64,000 nt of DNA. Source: Smallanthus sonchifolius (lineage: Eukaryota; Streptophyta; Magnoliopsida; Asterales; Asteraceae). Numbering within the stretch: the first letter of the stretch is position 1; each line of letters starts with the position of its first letter. Below the pieces are notes generated by a model. The model worked only from the letters and a program-made list of their open reading frames with translations. It was not told the origin of the DNA and made no database searches. The position numbers and the translations under genes are program-made. The DNA lies in assembly GCA_023525975.1 (NCBI GenBank), contig CM042035.1, positions 24,540,001-24,604,000 on the forward strand. Reading direction: 5' to 3'. Shown here piece by piece: positions 1-9,926 of the stretch.

Positions 1-57
1 GTACAAAACATATTCCCACGCTCACCCGGGGCGTAAGAATAATTGACTAGTATATGA

Positions 58-95
58 AGACACACGTGTTCCACTCGACGTCTAAACGTGTGTCT
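58..95. repeat. Inverted repeat in the spacer (recurs in every unit)
   Basis: Arms agacacacgt (58-67) and acgtgtgtct (86-95) are exact reverse complements around an 18-nt loop containing the palindrome gacgtc. Units with the taacCG variant lose the innermost pair, and units with acacATG lose the neighbouring one. The left arm contains CACGTG. No function can be assigned. Confidence 0.8.
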
Positions 96-102
96 CCCGC
101 GA

Positions 103-117
103 TCGGGCCTTCCCCGA
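103..117. repeat. Small inverted repeat in the spacer
   Basis: tcggg and cccga flank a 5-nt loop that reads ccttc in some units and cgttc in others. It follows the longer inverted repeat and lies in a CpG-dense stretch. Confidence 0.6.
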
Positions 118-225
118 CACGGACCCGCGCGCCCGAGTCTTTACGTACGTTGACCGTTTTTTAACAAAAACTCGTTACGCCCACGCCCGCTTGCAAAATA
201 ATCAACGGGTGACGTTGTTTTGAGT

Positions 226-250
226 AAAAAAAAAATAATTACTTAAAAAA
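226..250 (-). terminator. Pol III terminator of the 5S gene (representative, unit 1)
   Basis: On the minus strand six T follow n120 directly, then AAGTAATTA, then a second run of ten T. Other units have 8-11 T in the distal run. B-type units have a 3-bp shorter linker (AATTTA) between the two runs, which accounts for their 507-bp period. A run of four or more T after the gene is the usual Pol III stop. Confidence 0.85.
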
Positions 251-273
251 GGGGTTGCAACACGAGGACTTCC

Positions 274-291
274 CAGGGGGTCACCCATCTT
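274..291 (-). promoter_or_regulatory. Internal promoter box C (unit 1)
   Basis: n80-97 is box C, a TFIIIA contact region in known 5S genes. All units have a C at n93 giving a run of five C; eleven B-type units have only four. Here G81 is A. Confidence 0.8.
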
Positions 292-298
292 AGTACTA

Positions 299-304
299 CT
301 CTCG
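299..304 (-). promoter_or_regulatory. Internal promoter intermediate element (unit 1)
   Basis: CGAGAG at n67-72 is the intermediate element position. It is intact in nearly all units; units 76, 88 and 90 carry G68A within it. Confidence 0.75.
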
Positions 305-306
305 CC

Positions 307-321
307 CAAGCACGCTTAACT
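307..321 (-). promoter_or_regulatory. Internal promoter box A (unit 1)
   Basis: AGTTAAGCGTGCTTG at n50-64 matches box A of plant 5S genes. In B-type units its last base is changed (G64A), and in units 25 and 52 its first base is changed (A50C). Confidence 0.85.
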
Positions 322-370
322 GCGGAGTTCTGATGGGATCCGGTGCTTTAGTGCTGGTATGATCGCAACC

Positions 371-400
371 GAAATAACTCTTTCAGTCTATTACTTTATC
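371..400 (-). promoter_or_regulatory. Upstream Pol III promoter of the 5S gene (representative, unit 1)
   Basis: Reading upstream from n1 on the minus strand, the block GATAAAGTAATAG spans -30 to -18 and is the only TATA-like sequence near the -28 position known from Arabidopsis 5S genes. A C at -1 matches the plant pattern. The GC dinucleotide known at -12 in Arabidopsis is not visible; -13/-12 read AA. Three states recur across the array: -16C (as here), -16A, and -16A with -13G. Function is inferred from position and base composition. Confidence 0.6.
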
Positions 401-757
401 CCCTTCCACACATGACTCATTTTTACTTGCATTCTCTTCTTGCGCGCGCGTTCCGCCTTACGTCAACACGTGGGTCACCCGCCGGCGAGCGTTTAGTTCT
501 TATACTTCCTTGTACAAAACATATTCCCACGCTCACCCGGGGCGTAAGAATAATTGACTAGTATATGAAGACACACGTGTTCCACTCGACGTCTAAACGT
601 GTGTCTCCCGCGATCGGGCGTTCCCCGACACGGACCCGCGCGCCCGAGTCTTTACGTACGTTGACCGTTTTTTGACAAAAACTTGTTACGCCCACGCCCG
701 TTTGCAAAATAATCAACGGGTGACGTTGTTTTGAGTAAAAAAAAATAAATTAAAAAA
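371..757 (-). other. 5S intergenic spacer (representative, between units 1 and 2)
   Basis: The spacer is about 387-391 bp in every unit. From the unit 1 side it holds the upstream promoter, a gcgcgcgcg run at 442-450, a CACGTG at 467-472, the tgtacaaaac motif, an AT-rich tract with tatatgaag, the 10-bp inverted repeat with a second CACGTG, the CpG-dense block, the palindrome acgtacgt, a gttttt/aaaaac mini-hairpin and the unit 2 terminator. It contains no gene. This copy has two private changes, attctcTtct and acacgtgGgtc. Confidence 0.9.
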
Positions 758-877
758 GGGGTTACAACACGAAGACTTCCCAGGGGGTCACCCATCCTCG
801 TAGTACTCTCGCCTAAGCACGCTTAACTGCGGAGTTCTGATGGGATCCGGTGCTTTAGTGCTGGTATGATCGCAACC
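758..877 (-). rRNA. 5S rRNA: 5S rRNA gene, unit 2 (B type, probably degenerate)
   Basis: B-type gene with G64A, G75C and T79G, 120 nt without the box C deletion. It also has private C105T and C114T. C114T turns the helix I pair G5-C114 into a G-U wobble and C105T does the same to G70-C105 in helix V. Flank -16C. Confidence 0.9.
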
Positions 878-1267
878 GAAATAACTCTTTCAGTCTATTA
901 CTTTATCCCCTTCCACACATAATTCATTTTTACTTGCATTCTCCTCTTGCGCGCGCGTTCCGCCTTACGTCAACACGTGCGTCACCCGCCGGCGAGCGTT
1001 TAGTTCTTATACTTCCTTGTACAAAACATATTCCCACGCTCACCCGGGGCGTAAGAATAATTGACTAGTATATGAAGACACACGTGTTCCACTCGACGTC
1101 TAAACGTGTGTCTCCCGCGATCGGGCCTTCCCCGACACGGACCCGCGCGCCCGAGTCTTTACGTACGTTGACCGTTTTTTAACAAAAACTCGTTACGCCC
1201 ACGCCCGCTTGCAAAATAATCAACGGGTGACGTTGTTTTGAGTAAAAAAAAATAATTACTTAAAAAA

Positions 1268-1387
1268 GGGGTTGCAACACGAGGACTTCCCAGGGGGTCA
1301 CCCATCCTAGTACTACTCTCGCCCAAGCACGCTTAACTGCGGAGTTCTGATGGGATCCGGTGCTTTAGTGCTGGTATGATCGCAACC
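1268..1387 (-). rRNA. 5S rRNA: 5S rRNA gene, unit 3 (consensus)
   Basis: Exact window consensus, 120 nt; flank -16C. Confidence 0.97.
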
Positions 1388-1776
1388 GAAATAACTCTTT
1401 CAGTCTATTACTTTATCCCCTTCCACACATGACTCATTTTTACTTGCATTCTCCTCTTGCGCGCGCGTTCCGCCTTACGTCAACACGTGCGTCACCCGCC
1501 GGCGAGCGTTTAGTTCTTATACTTCCTTGTACAAAACATATTCCCACGCTCACCCGGGGCGTAAGAATAATTGACTAGTATATGAAGACACACGTGTTCC
1601 ACTCGACGTCTAAACGTGTGTCTCCCGCGATCGGGCGTTCCCCGACACGGACCCGCGCGCCCGAGTCTTTACGTACGTTGACCGTTTTTTGACAAAAACT
1701 TGTTACGCCCACGCCCGTTTGCAAAATAATCAACGGGTGACGTTGTTTTGAGTAAAAAAAATAATTACTTAAAAAA

Positions 1777-1896
1777 GGCGTTGCAACACGAGGACTTCCC
1801 AGGGAGTCACCCATCCTAGTACTACTCTCGCCCAAGCACGCTTAACTGCGGAGTTCTGATGGGTTCCGGTGCTTTAGTGCTGGTATGATCGCAACC
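1777..1896 (-). rRNA. 5S rRNA: 5S rRNA gene, unit 4 (C118G)
   Basis: Carries C118G, which breaks the terminal G1-C118 pair, plus private T33A and C92T. Flank -16A/-13G. The 3' spacer has the cgtttgc marker otherwise typical of T79G B-type units. Confidence 0.92.
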
Positions 1897-2286
1897 GAAA
1901 TAACTCTTCCATTCTATTACTTTATCCCCTTCCACACATGACTCATTTTTACTTGCATTCTCCTCTTGCGCGCGCGTTCCGCCTTACGTCAACACGTGCG
2001 GCACCCGCCGGCGAGCGTTTAGTTCTTATACTTCCTTGTACAAAACATATTCCCACGCTCACCCGAGGCGTAAGAATAATTGACTAGTATATGAAGACAC
2101 ACGTGTTCCACTCGACGTCTAACCGTGTGTCTCCCGCGATCGGGCCTTCCCCGACACGGACCCGCGCGCCCGAGTCTTTACGTACGTTGACCGTTTTTTG
2201 ACAAAAACTTGTTACGCCCACGCCCGCTTGCAAAATAATCAACGGGTGACGTTGTTTTGAGTAAAAAAAAATAATTACTTAAAAAA

Positions 2287-2406
2287 GGGGTTGCAACACG
2301 AGGACTTCCCAGGGGGTCACCCATCCTAGTACTACTCTCGCCCAAGCACGCTTAACTGCGGAGTTCTGATGGGATCCGGTGCTTTAGTGCTTGTATGATC
2401 GCAACC
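2287..2406 (-). rRNA. 5S rRNA: 5S rRNA gene, unit 5 (C15A)
   Basis: C15A would break the helix II pair with G64; otherwise consensus. Flank -16A. Confidence 0.94.
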
Positions 2407-2797
2407 GAAATAACTCTTTCATTCTATTACTTTATCCCCTTCCACACATGACTCATTTTTACTTGCATTCTCCTCTTGCGCGCGCGTTCCGCCTTACGTC
2501 AACACGTGCGTCACCCGCCGGCGAGCGTTTAGTTCTTATACTTCCTTGTACAAAACATATTCTCACGCTCACCCGGGGCGTAAGAATAATTGACTAGTAT
2601 ATGAAGACACACGTGTTCCACTCGACGTCTAAACGTGTGTCTCCCGCGATCGGGCGTTCCCCGACACGGACCCGCGCGCCCGAGTCTTTACGTACGTTGA
2701 CCGTTTTTTAACAAAAACTCGTTACGCCCACGCCCGCTTGCAAAATAATCAACGGGTGACGTTGTTTTGAGTAAAAAAAAAATAATTACTTAAAAAA

Positions 2798-2917
2798 GGG
2801 GTTGCAACACGAGGACTTCCCAGGGGGTCACCCATCTTAGTACTACTCTCGCCCAAGCACGCTTAACTACGGAGTTCTGATGGGATCCGGTGCTTTAGTG
2901 CTGGTATGATCGCAACC
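2798..2917 (-). rRNA. 5S rRNA: 5S rRNA gene, unit 6 (G81A, C49T)
   Basis: First of seven copies with the linked pair C49T (just before box A) and G81A (box C). Flank -16C. Confidence 0.94.
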
Positions 2918-3304
2918 GAAATAACTCTTTCAGTCTATTACTTTATCCCCTTCCACACATGACTCATTTTTACTTGCATTCTCCTCTTGCGCGCGCGTTC
3001 CGCCTTACGTCAACACGTGCGTCACCCGCCGGCGAGCGTTTAGTTCTTATACTTCCTTGTACAAAACATATTCCCACGCTCACCCGGGGCGTAAGAATAA
3101 TTGACAAGTATATGAAGACACACGTGTTCCACTCGACGTCTAAACGTGTGTCTCCCGCGATCGGGCGTTCCCCGACACGGACCCGCGCGCCCGAGTCTTT
3201 ACGTACGTTGACCGTTTTTTGACAAAAACTTGTTACGCCCACGCCCGCTTGCAAAATAATCAACGGGTGACGTTGTTTTGAGTAAAAATAAATAAATTAA
3301 AAAA

Positions 3305-3424
3305 GGGGTTGCAACACGAGGACTTCCCAGAGGGTCACCCATCCTAGTAGTACTCTCGCCTAAGCACGCTTAACTGCGGAGTTCTGATGGGATCCGGTGC
3401 TTTAGTGCTGGTATGATCGCAACC
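3305..3424 (-). rRNA. 5S rRNA: 5S rRNA gene, unit 7 (B type without T79G)
   Basis: G64A and G75C, plus private C94T in box C, giving a G-U wobble in helix IV. Short terminator linker; flank -16C. Confidence 0.93.
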
Positions 3425-3814
3425 GAAATAACTCTTTCAGTCTATTACTTTATCCCCTTCCACACATAATTCATTTTTACTTGCATTCTCCTCTTGCGCG
3501 CGCGTTCCGCCTTACGTCAACACGTGCGTCACCCGCCGGCGAGCGTTTAGTTCTTATACTTCCTTGTACAAAACATATTCCCACGCTCACCCGGGGCGTA
3601 AGAATAATTGACTAGTATATGAAGACACACGTGTTCCACTCGACGTCTAAACGTGTGTCTCCCGCGATCGGGCGTTCCCCGACACGGACCCGCGCGCCCG
3701 AGTCTTTACGTACGTTGACCGTTTTTTAACAAAAACTCGTTACGCCCACGCCCGCTTGCAAAATAATCAACGGGTGACGTTGTTTTGAGTAAAAAAAAAT
3801 AATTACTTAAAAAA

Positions 3815-3934
3815 GGGGTTGCAACACGAGGACTTCCCAGGGGGTCACCCATCCTAGTACTACTCTCGCCCAAGCACGCTTAACTGCGGAGTTCTGATGG
3901 GATCCGGTGCTTTAGTGCTGGTATGATCGCAACC
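3815..3934 (-). rRNA. 5S rRNA: 5S rRNA gene, unit 8 (consensus)
   Basis: Consensus gene with flank -16A/-13G. Confidence 0.97.
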
Positions 3935-4324
3935 GAAATAACTCTTCCATTCTATTACTTTATCCCCTTCCACACATGACTCATTTTTACTTGCATTCTC
4001 CTCTTGCGCGCGCGTTCCGCCTTACGTCAACACGTGCGTCACCCGCCGGCGAGCGTTTAGTTCTTATACTTCCTTGTACAAAACATATTCCCACGCTCAC
4101 CCGAGGCGTAAGAATAATTGACTAGTATATGAAGACACACGTGTTCCACTCGACGTCTAACCGTGTGTCTCCCGCGATCGGGCCTTCCCCGACACGGACC
4201 CGCGCGCCCGAGTCTTTACGTACGTTGACCGTTTTTTGACAAAAACTTGTTACGCCCACGCCCGCTTGCAAAATAATCAACGGGTGACGTTGTTTTGAGT
4301 AAAAAAAAATAATTACTTAAAAAA

Positions 4325-4444
4325 GGGGTTGCAAGACGAGGACTTCCCAGGGGGTCACCCATCCTAGTACTACTCTCGCCCAAGCACGCTTAACTGCGGA
4401 GTTCTGATGGGATCCGGTGCTTTAGTGCTGGTATGATCGCAACC
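4325..4444 (-). rRNA. 5S rRNA: 5S rRNA gene, unit 9 (G110C)
   Basis: G110C replaces the U9-G110 wobble at the inner end of helix I by a mismatch. Flank -16A. Confidence 0.95.
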
Positions 4445-4835
4445 GAAATAACTCTTTCATTCTATTACTTTATCCCCTTCCACACATGACTCATTTTTAC
4501 TTGCATTCTCCTCTTGCGCGCGCGTTCCGCCTTACGTCAACACGTGCGTCACCCGCCGGCGAGCGTTTAGTTCTTATACTTCCTTGTACAAAACATATTC
4601 CCACGCTCACCCGGGGCGTAAGAATAATTGACTAGTATATGAAGACACACGTGTTCCACTCGACGTCTAAACGTGTGTCTCCCGCGATCGGGCGTTCCCC
4701 GACACGGACCCGCGCGCCCGAGTCTTTACGTACGTTGACCGTTTTTTAACAAAAACTCGTTACGCCCACGCCCGCTTGCAAAATAATCAACGGGTGACGT
4801 TGTTTTGAGTAAAAAAAAAATAATTACTTAAAAAA

Positions 4836-4955
4836 GGGGTTGCAACACGAGGACTTTCCAGGGGGTCACCCATCCTAGTACTACTCTCGCCCAAGCACGC
4901 TTAACTGCGGAGTTCTGATGGGATCCGGTGCTTTAGTGCTGGTATGATCGCAACC
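4836..4955 (-). rRNA. 5S rRNA: 5S rRNA gene, unit 10 (G99A)
   Basis: G99A lies in loop E; the rest is consensus. Flank -16C. Confidence 0.95.
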
Positions 4956-5345
4956 GAAATAACTCTTTCAGTCTATTACTTTATCCCCTTCCACACATGA
5001 CTCATTTTTACTTGCATTCTCCTCTTGCGCGCGCGTTCCGCCTTACGTCAACACGTGCGTCACCCGCCGGCGAGCGTTTAGTTCTTATACTTCCTTGTAC
5101 AAAACATATTCCCACGCTCACCCGAGGCGTAAGAATAATTGACTAGTATATGAAGACACACGTGTTCCACTCGACGTCTAACCGTGTGTCTCCCGCGATC
5201 GGGCCTTCCCCGACACGGACCCGCGCGCCCGAGTCTTTACGTACGTTGACCGTTTTTTGACAAAAACTTGTTACGCCCACGCCCGCTTGCAAAATAATCA
5301 ACGGGTGACGTTGTTTTGAGTAAAAAAAAATAATTACTTAAAAAA

Positions 5346-5465
5346 GGGGTTGCAACACGAGGACTTCCCAGGGGGTCACCCATCCTAGTACTACTCTCGC
5401 CCAAGCACGCTTAACTGCGGAGTTCTGATGGGATCCGGTGCTTTAGTGCTGGTATGATCGCAACC
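5346..5465 (-). rRNA. 5S rRNA: 5S rRNA gene, unit 11 (consensus)
   Basis: Consensus gene; flank -16A. Confidence 0.97.
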
Positions 5466-5852
5466 GAAATAACTCTTTCATTCTATTACTTTATCCCCTT
5501 CCACACATGACTCATTTTTACTTGCATTCTCCTCTTGCGCGCGCGTTCCGCCTTACGTCAACACGTGCGTCACCCGCCGGCGAGCGTTTAGTTCTTATAC
5601 TTCCTTGTACAAAACATATTCCCACGCTCACCCGAGGCGTAAGAATAATTGACTAGTATATGAAGACACACGTGTTCCACTCGACGTCTAAACGTGTGTC
5701 TCCCGCGATCGGGCGTTCCCCGACACGGACCCGCGCGCCCGAGTCTTTACGTACGTTGACCGTTTTTTGACAAAAACTTGTTACGCCCACGCCCGTTTGC
5801 AAAATAATCAACGGGTGACGTTGTTTTGAGTAAAAAAAAATAAATTAAAAAA

Positions 5853-5971
5853 GGGGTTGCAACACGAGGACTTCCCAGGGGTCACCCATCCTCGTAGTAC
5901 TCTCGCCTAAGCACGCTTAACTGCGGAGTTCTGATGGGATCCGGTGCTTTAGTGCTGGTATGATCGCAACC
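5853..5971 (-). rRNA. 5S rRNA: 5S rRNA gene, unit 12 (B-deletion type, 119 nt)
   Basis: G64A, G75C, T79G and loss of one C from the n91-95 run in box C. The 5' spacer carries private cgccTTcgag and cccgTggcg, shared only with unit 20. Flank -16C. Confidence 0.92.
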
Positions 5972-6361
5972 GAAATAACTCTTTCAGTCTATTACTTTAT
6001 CCCCTTCCACACATAATTCATTTTTACTTGCATTCTCCTCTTGCGCGCGCGTTCCGCCTTACGTCAACACGTGCGTCACCCGCCTTCGAGCGTTTAGTTC
6101 TTATACTTCCTTGTACAAAACATATTCCCACGCTCACCCGTGGCGTAAGAATAATTGACTAGTATATGAAGACACACGTGTTCCACTCGACGTCTAAACG
6201 TGTGTCTCCCGCGATCGGGCGTTCCCCGACACGGACCCGCGCGCCCGAGTCTTTACGTACGTTGACCGTTTTTTGACAAAAACTTGTTACGCCCACGCCC
6301 GCTTGCAAAATAATCAACGGGTGACGTTGTTTTGAGTAAAAAAAAATAATTACTTAAAAAA

Positions 6362-6481
6362 GGGGTTGCAACACGAGGACTTCCCAGGGGGTCACCCATC
6401 CTAGTACTACTCTCGCCCAAGCACGCTTAACTGCGGAGTTCTGATGGGATCCGGTGCTTTAGTGCTGGTATGATCGCAACC
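6362..6481 (-). rRNA. 5S rRNA: 5S rRNA gene, unit 13 (consensus)
   Basis: Consensus gene between two 119-nt copies; flank -16A. Confidence 0.97.
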
Positions 6482-6868
6482 GAAATAACTCTTTCATTCT
6501 ATTACTTTATCCCCTTCCACACATGACTCATTTTTACTTGCATTCTCCTCTTGCGCGCGCGTTCCGCCTTACGTCAACACGTGCGTCACCCGCCGGCGAG
6601 CGTTTAGTTCTTATACTTCCTTGTACAAAACATATTCCCACGCTCACCCGAGGCGTAAGAATAATTGACTAGTATATGAAGACACACGTGTTCCACTCGA
6701 CGTCTAAACGTGTGTCTCCCGCGATCGGGCGTTCCCCGACACGGACCCGCGCGCCCGAGTCTTTACGTACGTTGACCGTTTTTTGACAAAAACTTGTTAC
6801 GCCCACGCCCGTTTGCAAAATAATCAACGGGTGACGTTGTTTTGAGTAAAAAAAAATAAATTAAAAAA

Positions 6869-6987
6869 GGGGTTGCAACACGAGGACTTCCCAGGGGTCA
6901 CCCATCCTCGTAGTACTCTCGCCTAAGCACGCTTAACTGCGGAGTTCTGATGGGATCCGGTGCTTTAGTGCTGGTATGATCGCAACC
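6869..6987 (-). rRNA. 5S rRNA: 5S rRNA gene, unit 14 (B-deletion type, 119 nt)
   Basis: G64A, G75C, T79G and the box C deletion; flank -16C. Confidence 0.92.
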
Positions 6988-7378
6988 GAAATAACTCTTT
7001 CAGTCTATTACTTTATCCCCTTCCACACATAATTCATTTTTACTTGCATTCTCCTCTTGCGCGCGCGTTCCGCCTTACGTCAACACGTGCGTCACCCGCC
7101 GGCGAGCGTTTAGTTCTTATACTTCCTTGTACAAAACATATTCCCACGCTCACCCGGGGCGTAAGAATAATTGACTAGTATATGAAGACACACGTGTTCC
7201 ACTCGACGTCTAAACGTGTGTCTCCCGCGATCGGGCGTTCCCCGACACGGACCCGCGCGCCCGAGTCTTTACGTACGTTGACCGTTTTTTAACAAAAACT
7301 CGTTACGCCCACGCCCGCTTGCAAAATAATCAACGGGTGACGTTGTTTTGAGTAAAAAAAAAATAATTACTTAAAAAA

Positions 7379-7498
7379 GGGGTTGCAACACGAGGACTTT
7401 CCAGGGGGTCACCCATCCTAGTACTACTCTCGCCCAAGCACGCTTAACTGCGGAGTTCTGATGGGATCCGGTGCTTTAGTGCTGGTATGATCGCAACC
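7379..7498 (-). rRNA. 5S rRNA: 5S rRNA gene, unit 15 (G99A)
   Basis: G99A copy; flank -16C. Confidence 0.95.
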
Positions 7499-7888
7499 GA
7501 AATAACTCTTTCAGTCTATTACTTTATCCCCTTCCACACATGACTCATTTTTACTTGCATTCTCCTCTTGCGCGCGCGTTCCGCCTTACGTCAACACGTG
7601 CGTCACCCGCCGGCGAGCGTTTAGTTCTTATACTTCCTTGTACAAAACATATTCCCACGCTCACCCGAGGCGTAAGAATAATTGACTAGTATATGAAGAC
7701 ACACGTGTTCCACTCGACGTCTAACCGTGTGTCTCCCGCGATCGGGCCTTCCCCGACACGGACCCGCGCGCCCGAGTCTTTACGTACGTTGACCGTTTTT
7801 TGACAAAAACTTGTTACGCCCACGCCCGCTTGCAAAATAATCAACGGGTGACGTTGTTTTGAGTAAAAAAAAATAATTACTTAAAAAA

Positions 7889-8008
7889 GGGGTTGCAACA
7901 CGAGGACTTCCCAGGGGGTCACCCATCCTAGTACTACTCTCGCCCAAGCACGCTTAACTGCGGAGTTCTGATGGGATCCGGTGCTTTAGTGCTGGTATGA
8001 TCGCAACC
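7889..8008 (-). rRNA. 5S rRNA: 5S rRNA gene, unit 16 (consensus)
   Basis: Consensus gene; flank -16A/-13G. Confidence 0.97.
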
Positions 8009-8398
8009 GAAATAACTCTTCCATTCTATTACTTTATCCCCTTCCACACATGACTCATTTTTACTTGCATTCTCCTCTTGCGCGCGCGTTCCGCCTTACG
8101 TCAACACGTGCGTCACCCGCCGGCGAGCGTTTAGTTCTTATACTTCCTTGTACAAAACATATTCCCACGCTCACCCGAGGCGTAAGAATAATTGACTAGT
8201 ATATGAAGACACACGTGTTCCACTCGACGTCTAACCGTGTGTCTCCCGCGATCGGGCCTTCCCCGACACGGACCCGCGCGCCCGAGTCTTTACGTACGTT
8301 GACCGTTTTTTGACAAAAACTTGTTACGCCCACGCCCGCTTGCAAAATAATCAACGGGTGACGTTGTTTTGAGTAAAAAAAAATAATTACTTAAAAAA

Positions 8399-8518
8399 GG
8401 GGTTGCAAGACGAGGACTTCCCAGGGGGTCACCCATCCTAGTACTACTCTCGCCCAAGCACGCTTAACTGCGGAGTTCTGATGGGATCCGGTGCTTTAGT
8501 GCTGGTATGATCGCAACC
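8399..8518 (-). rRNA. 5S rRNA: 5S rRNA gene, unit 17 (G110C)
   Basis: G110C copy; flank -16A. Confidence 0.95.
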
Positions 8519-8909
8519 GAAATAACTCTTTCATTCTATTACTTTATCCCCTTCCACACATGACTCATTTTTACTTGCATTCTCCTCTTGCGCGCGCGTT
8601 CCGCCTTACGTCAACACGTGCGTCACCCGCCGGCGAGCGTTTAGTTCTTATACTTCCTTGTACAAAACATATTCCCACGCTCACCCGGGGCGTAAGAATA
8701 ATTGACTAGTATATGAAGACACACGTGTTCCACTCGACGTCTAAACGTGTGTCTCCCGCGATCGGGCGTTCCCCGACACGGACCCGCGCGCCCGAGTCTT
8801 TACGTACGTTGACCGTTTTTTAACAAAAACTCGTTACGCCCACGCCCGCTTGCAAAATAATCAACGGGTGACGTTGTTTTGAGTAAAAAAAAAATAATTA
8901 CTTAAAAAA

Positions 8910-9029
8910 GGGGTTGCAACACGAGGACTTTCCAGGGGGTCACCCATCCTAGTACTACTCTCGCCCAAGCACGCTTAACTGCGGAGTTCTGATGGGATCC
9001 GGTGCTTTAGTGCTGGTATGATCGCAACC
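8910..9029 (-). rRNA. 5S rRNA: 5S rRNA gene, unit 18 (G99A)
   Basis: G99A copy; first unit of the 11-unit block that recurs 13.74 kb downstream. Flank -16C. Confidence 0.95.
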
Positions 9030-9419
9030 GAAATAACTCTTTCAGTCTATTACTTTATCCCCTTCCACACATGACTCATTTTTACTTGCATTCTCCTCTT
9101 GCGCGCGCGTTCCGCCTTACGTCAACACGTGCGTCACCCGCCGGCGAGCGTTTAGTTCTTATACTTCCTTGTACAAAACATATTCCCACGCTCACCCGAG
9201 GCGTAAGAATAATTGACTAGTATATGAAGACACACGTGTTCCACTCGACGTCTAACCGTGTGTCTCCCGCGATCGGGCCTTCCCCGACACGGACCCGCGC
9301 GCCCGAGTCTTTACGTACGTTGACCGTTTTTTGACAAAAACTTGTTACGCCCACGCCCGCTTGCAAAATAATCAACGGGTGACGTTGTTTTGAGTAAAAA
9401 AAAATAATTACTTAAAAAA

Positions 9420-9539
9420 GGGGTTGCAACACGAGGACTTCCCAGGGGGTCACCCATCCTAGTACTACTCTCGCCCAAGCACGCTTAACTGCGGAGTTCT
9501 GATGGGATCCGGTGCTTTAGTGCTGGTATGATCGCAACC
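9420..9539 (-). rRNA. 5S rRNA: 5S rRNA gene, unit 19 (consensus)
   Basis: Consensus gene; flank -16A. Confidence 0.97.
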
Positions 9540-9926
9540 GAAATAACTCTTTCATTCTATTACTTTATCCCCTTCCACACATGACTCATTTTTACTTGCA
9601 TTCTCCTCTTGCGCGCGCGTTCCGCCTTACGTCAACACGTGCGTCACCCGCCGGCGAGCGTTTAGTTCTTATACTTCCTTGTACAAAACATATTCCCACG
9701 CTCACCCGAGGCGTAAGAATAATTGACTAGTATATGAAGACACACGTGTTCCACTCGACGTCTAAACGTGTGTCTCCCGCGATCGGGCGTTCCCCGACAC
9801 GGACCCGCGCGCCCGAGTCTTTACGTACGTTGACCGTTTTTTGACAAAAACTTGTTACGCCCACGCCCGTTTGCAAAATAATCAACGGGTGACGTTGTTT
9901 TGAGTAAAAAAAAATAAATTAAAAAA

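Larger units (their letters stand above)
1..250 (-). other. Partial 5S spacer at the left edge
   Basis: This is the 3' spacer of unit 1, cut by the window edge. It holds the CpG-rich inverted repeats annotated separately and the terminator, and no gene. Confidence 0.9.
251..370 (-). rRNA. 5S rRNA: 5S rRNA gene, unit 1 (G81A)
   Basis: The gene encodes 120-nt 5S rRNA of the cytosolic large ribosomal subunit, transcribed by RNA polymerase III. The transcript starts GGTTGCGATC and ends GTTGCAACCCC, directly followed by six T. The plant 5S core is readable throughout: box A at n50-64, intermediate element at n67-72 and box C at n80-97. By manual folding the ends pair as helix I (n1-9 with n110-118). 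All units carry C at n93, where common plant 5S has T, and the n3/n116 pair is U-A. This copy differs from the window consensus by G81A, inside box C, which would break the helix IV pair with C95. It lacks the C49T that accompanies G81A elsewhere. Its 5' flank is -16C. Confidence 0.95.
4836..7888. repeat. Higher-order repeat, 6-unit block, copy 1 (units 10-15)
   Basis: The unit order G99A, consensus, B-deletion, consensus, B-deletion, G99A recurs at +4073/4074. Private spacer markers at 6085-6086 and 6141 recur at 10159-10160 and 10215. Confidence 0.85.

Noticed and set aside
35..60. A TATA-like tatatgaag stretch as a plus-strand promoter
   Set aside because: It lies far from any gene start, no plus-strand RNA gene follows it, and it is an ordinary part of the AT-rich middle of the spacer.
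251..370. 5S-derived element such as a Cassandra-type LTR or a 5S-derived SINE
   Set aside because: Complete 119-120 nt genes with intact 3' ends and T-runs recur every 507-511 bp with no LTR ends, primer-binding site, polypurine tract, poly-A tail or target-site duplication.
442..450. Alternating GC run as a Z-DNA or recombination signal
   Set aside because: Only nine bases long, and none of the mapped exchange points falls on it, so no claim is made.
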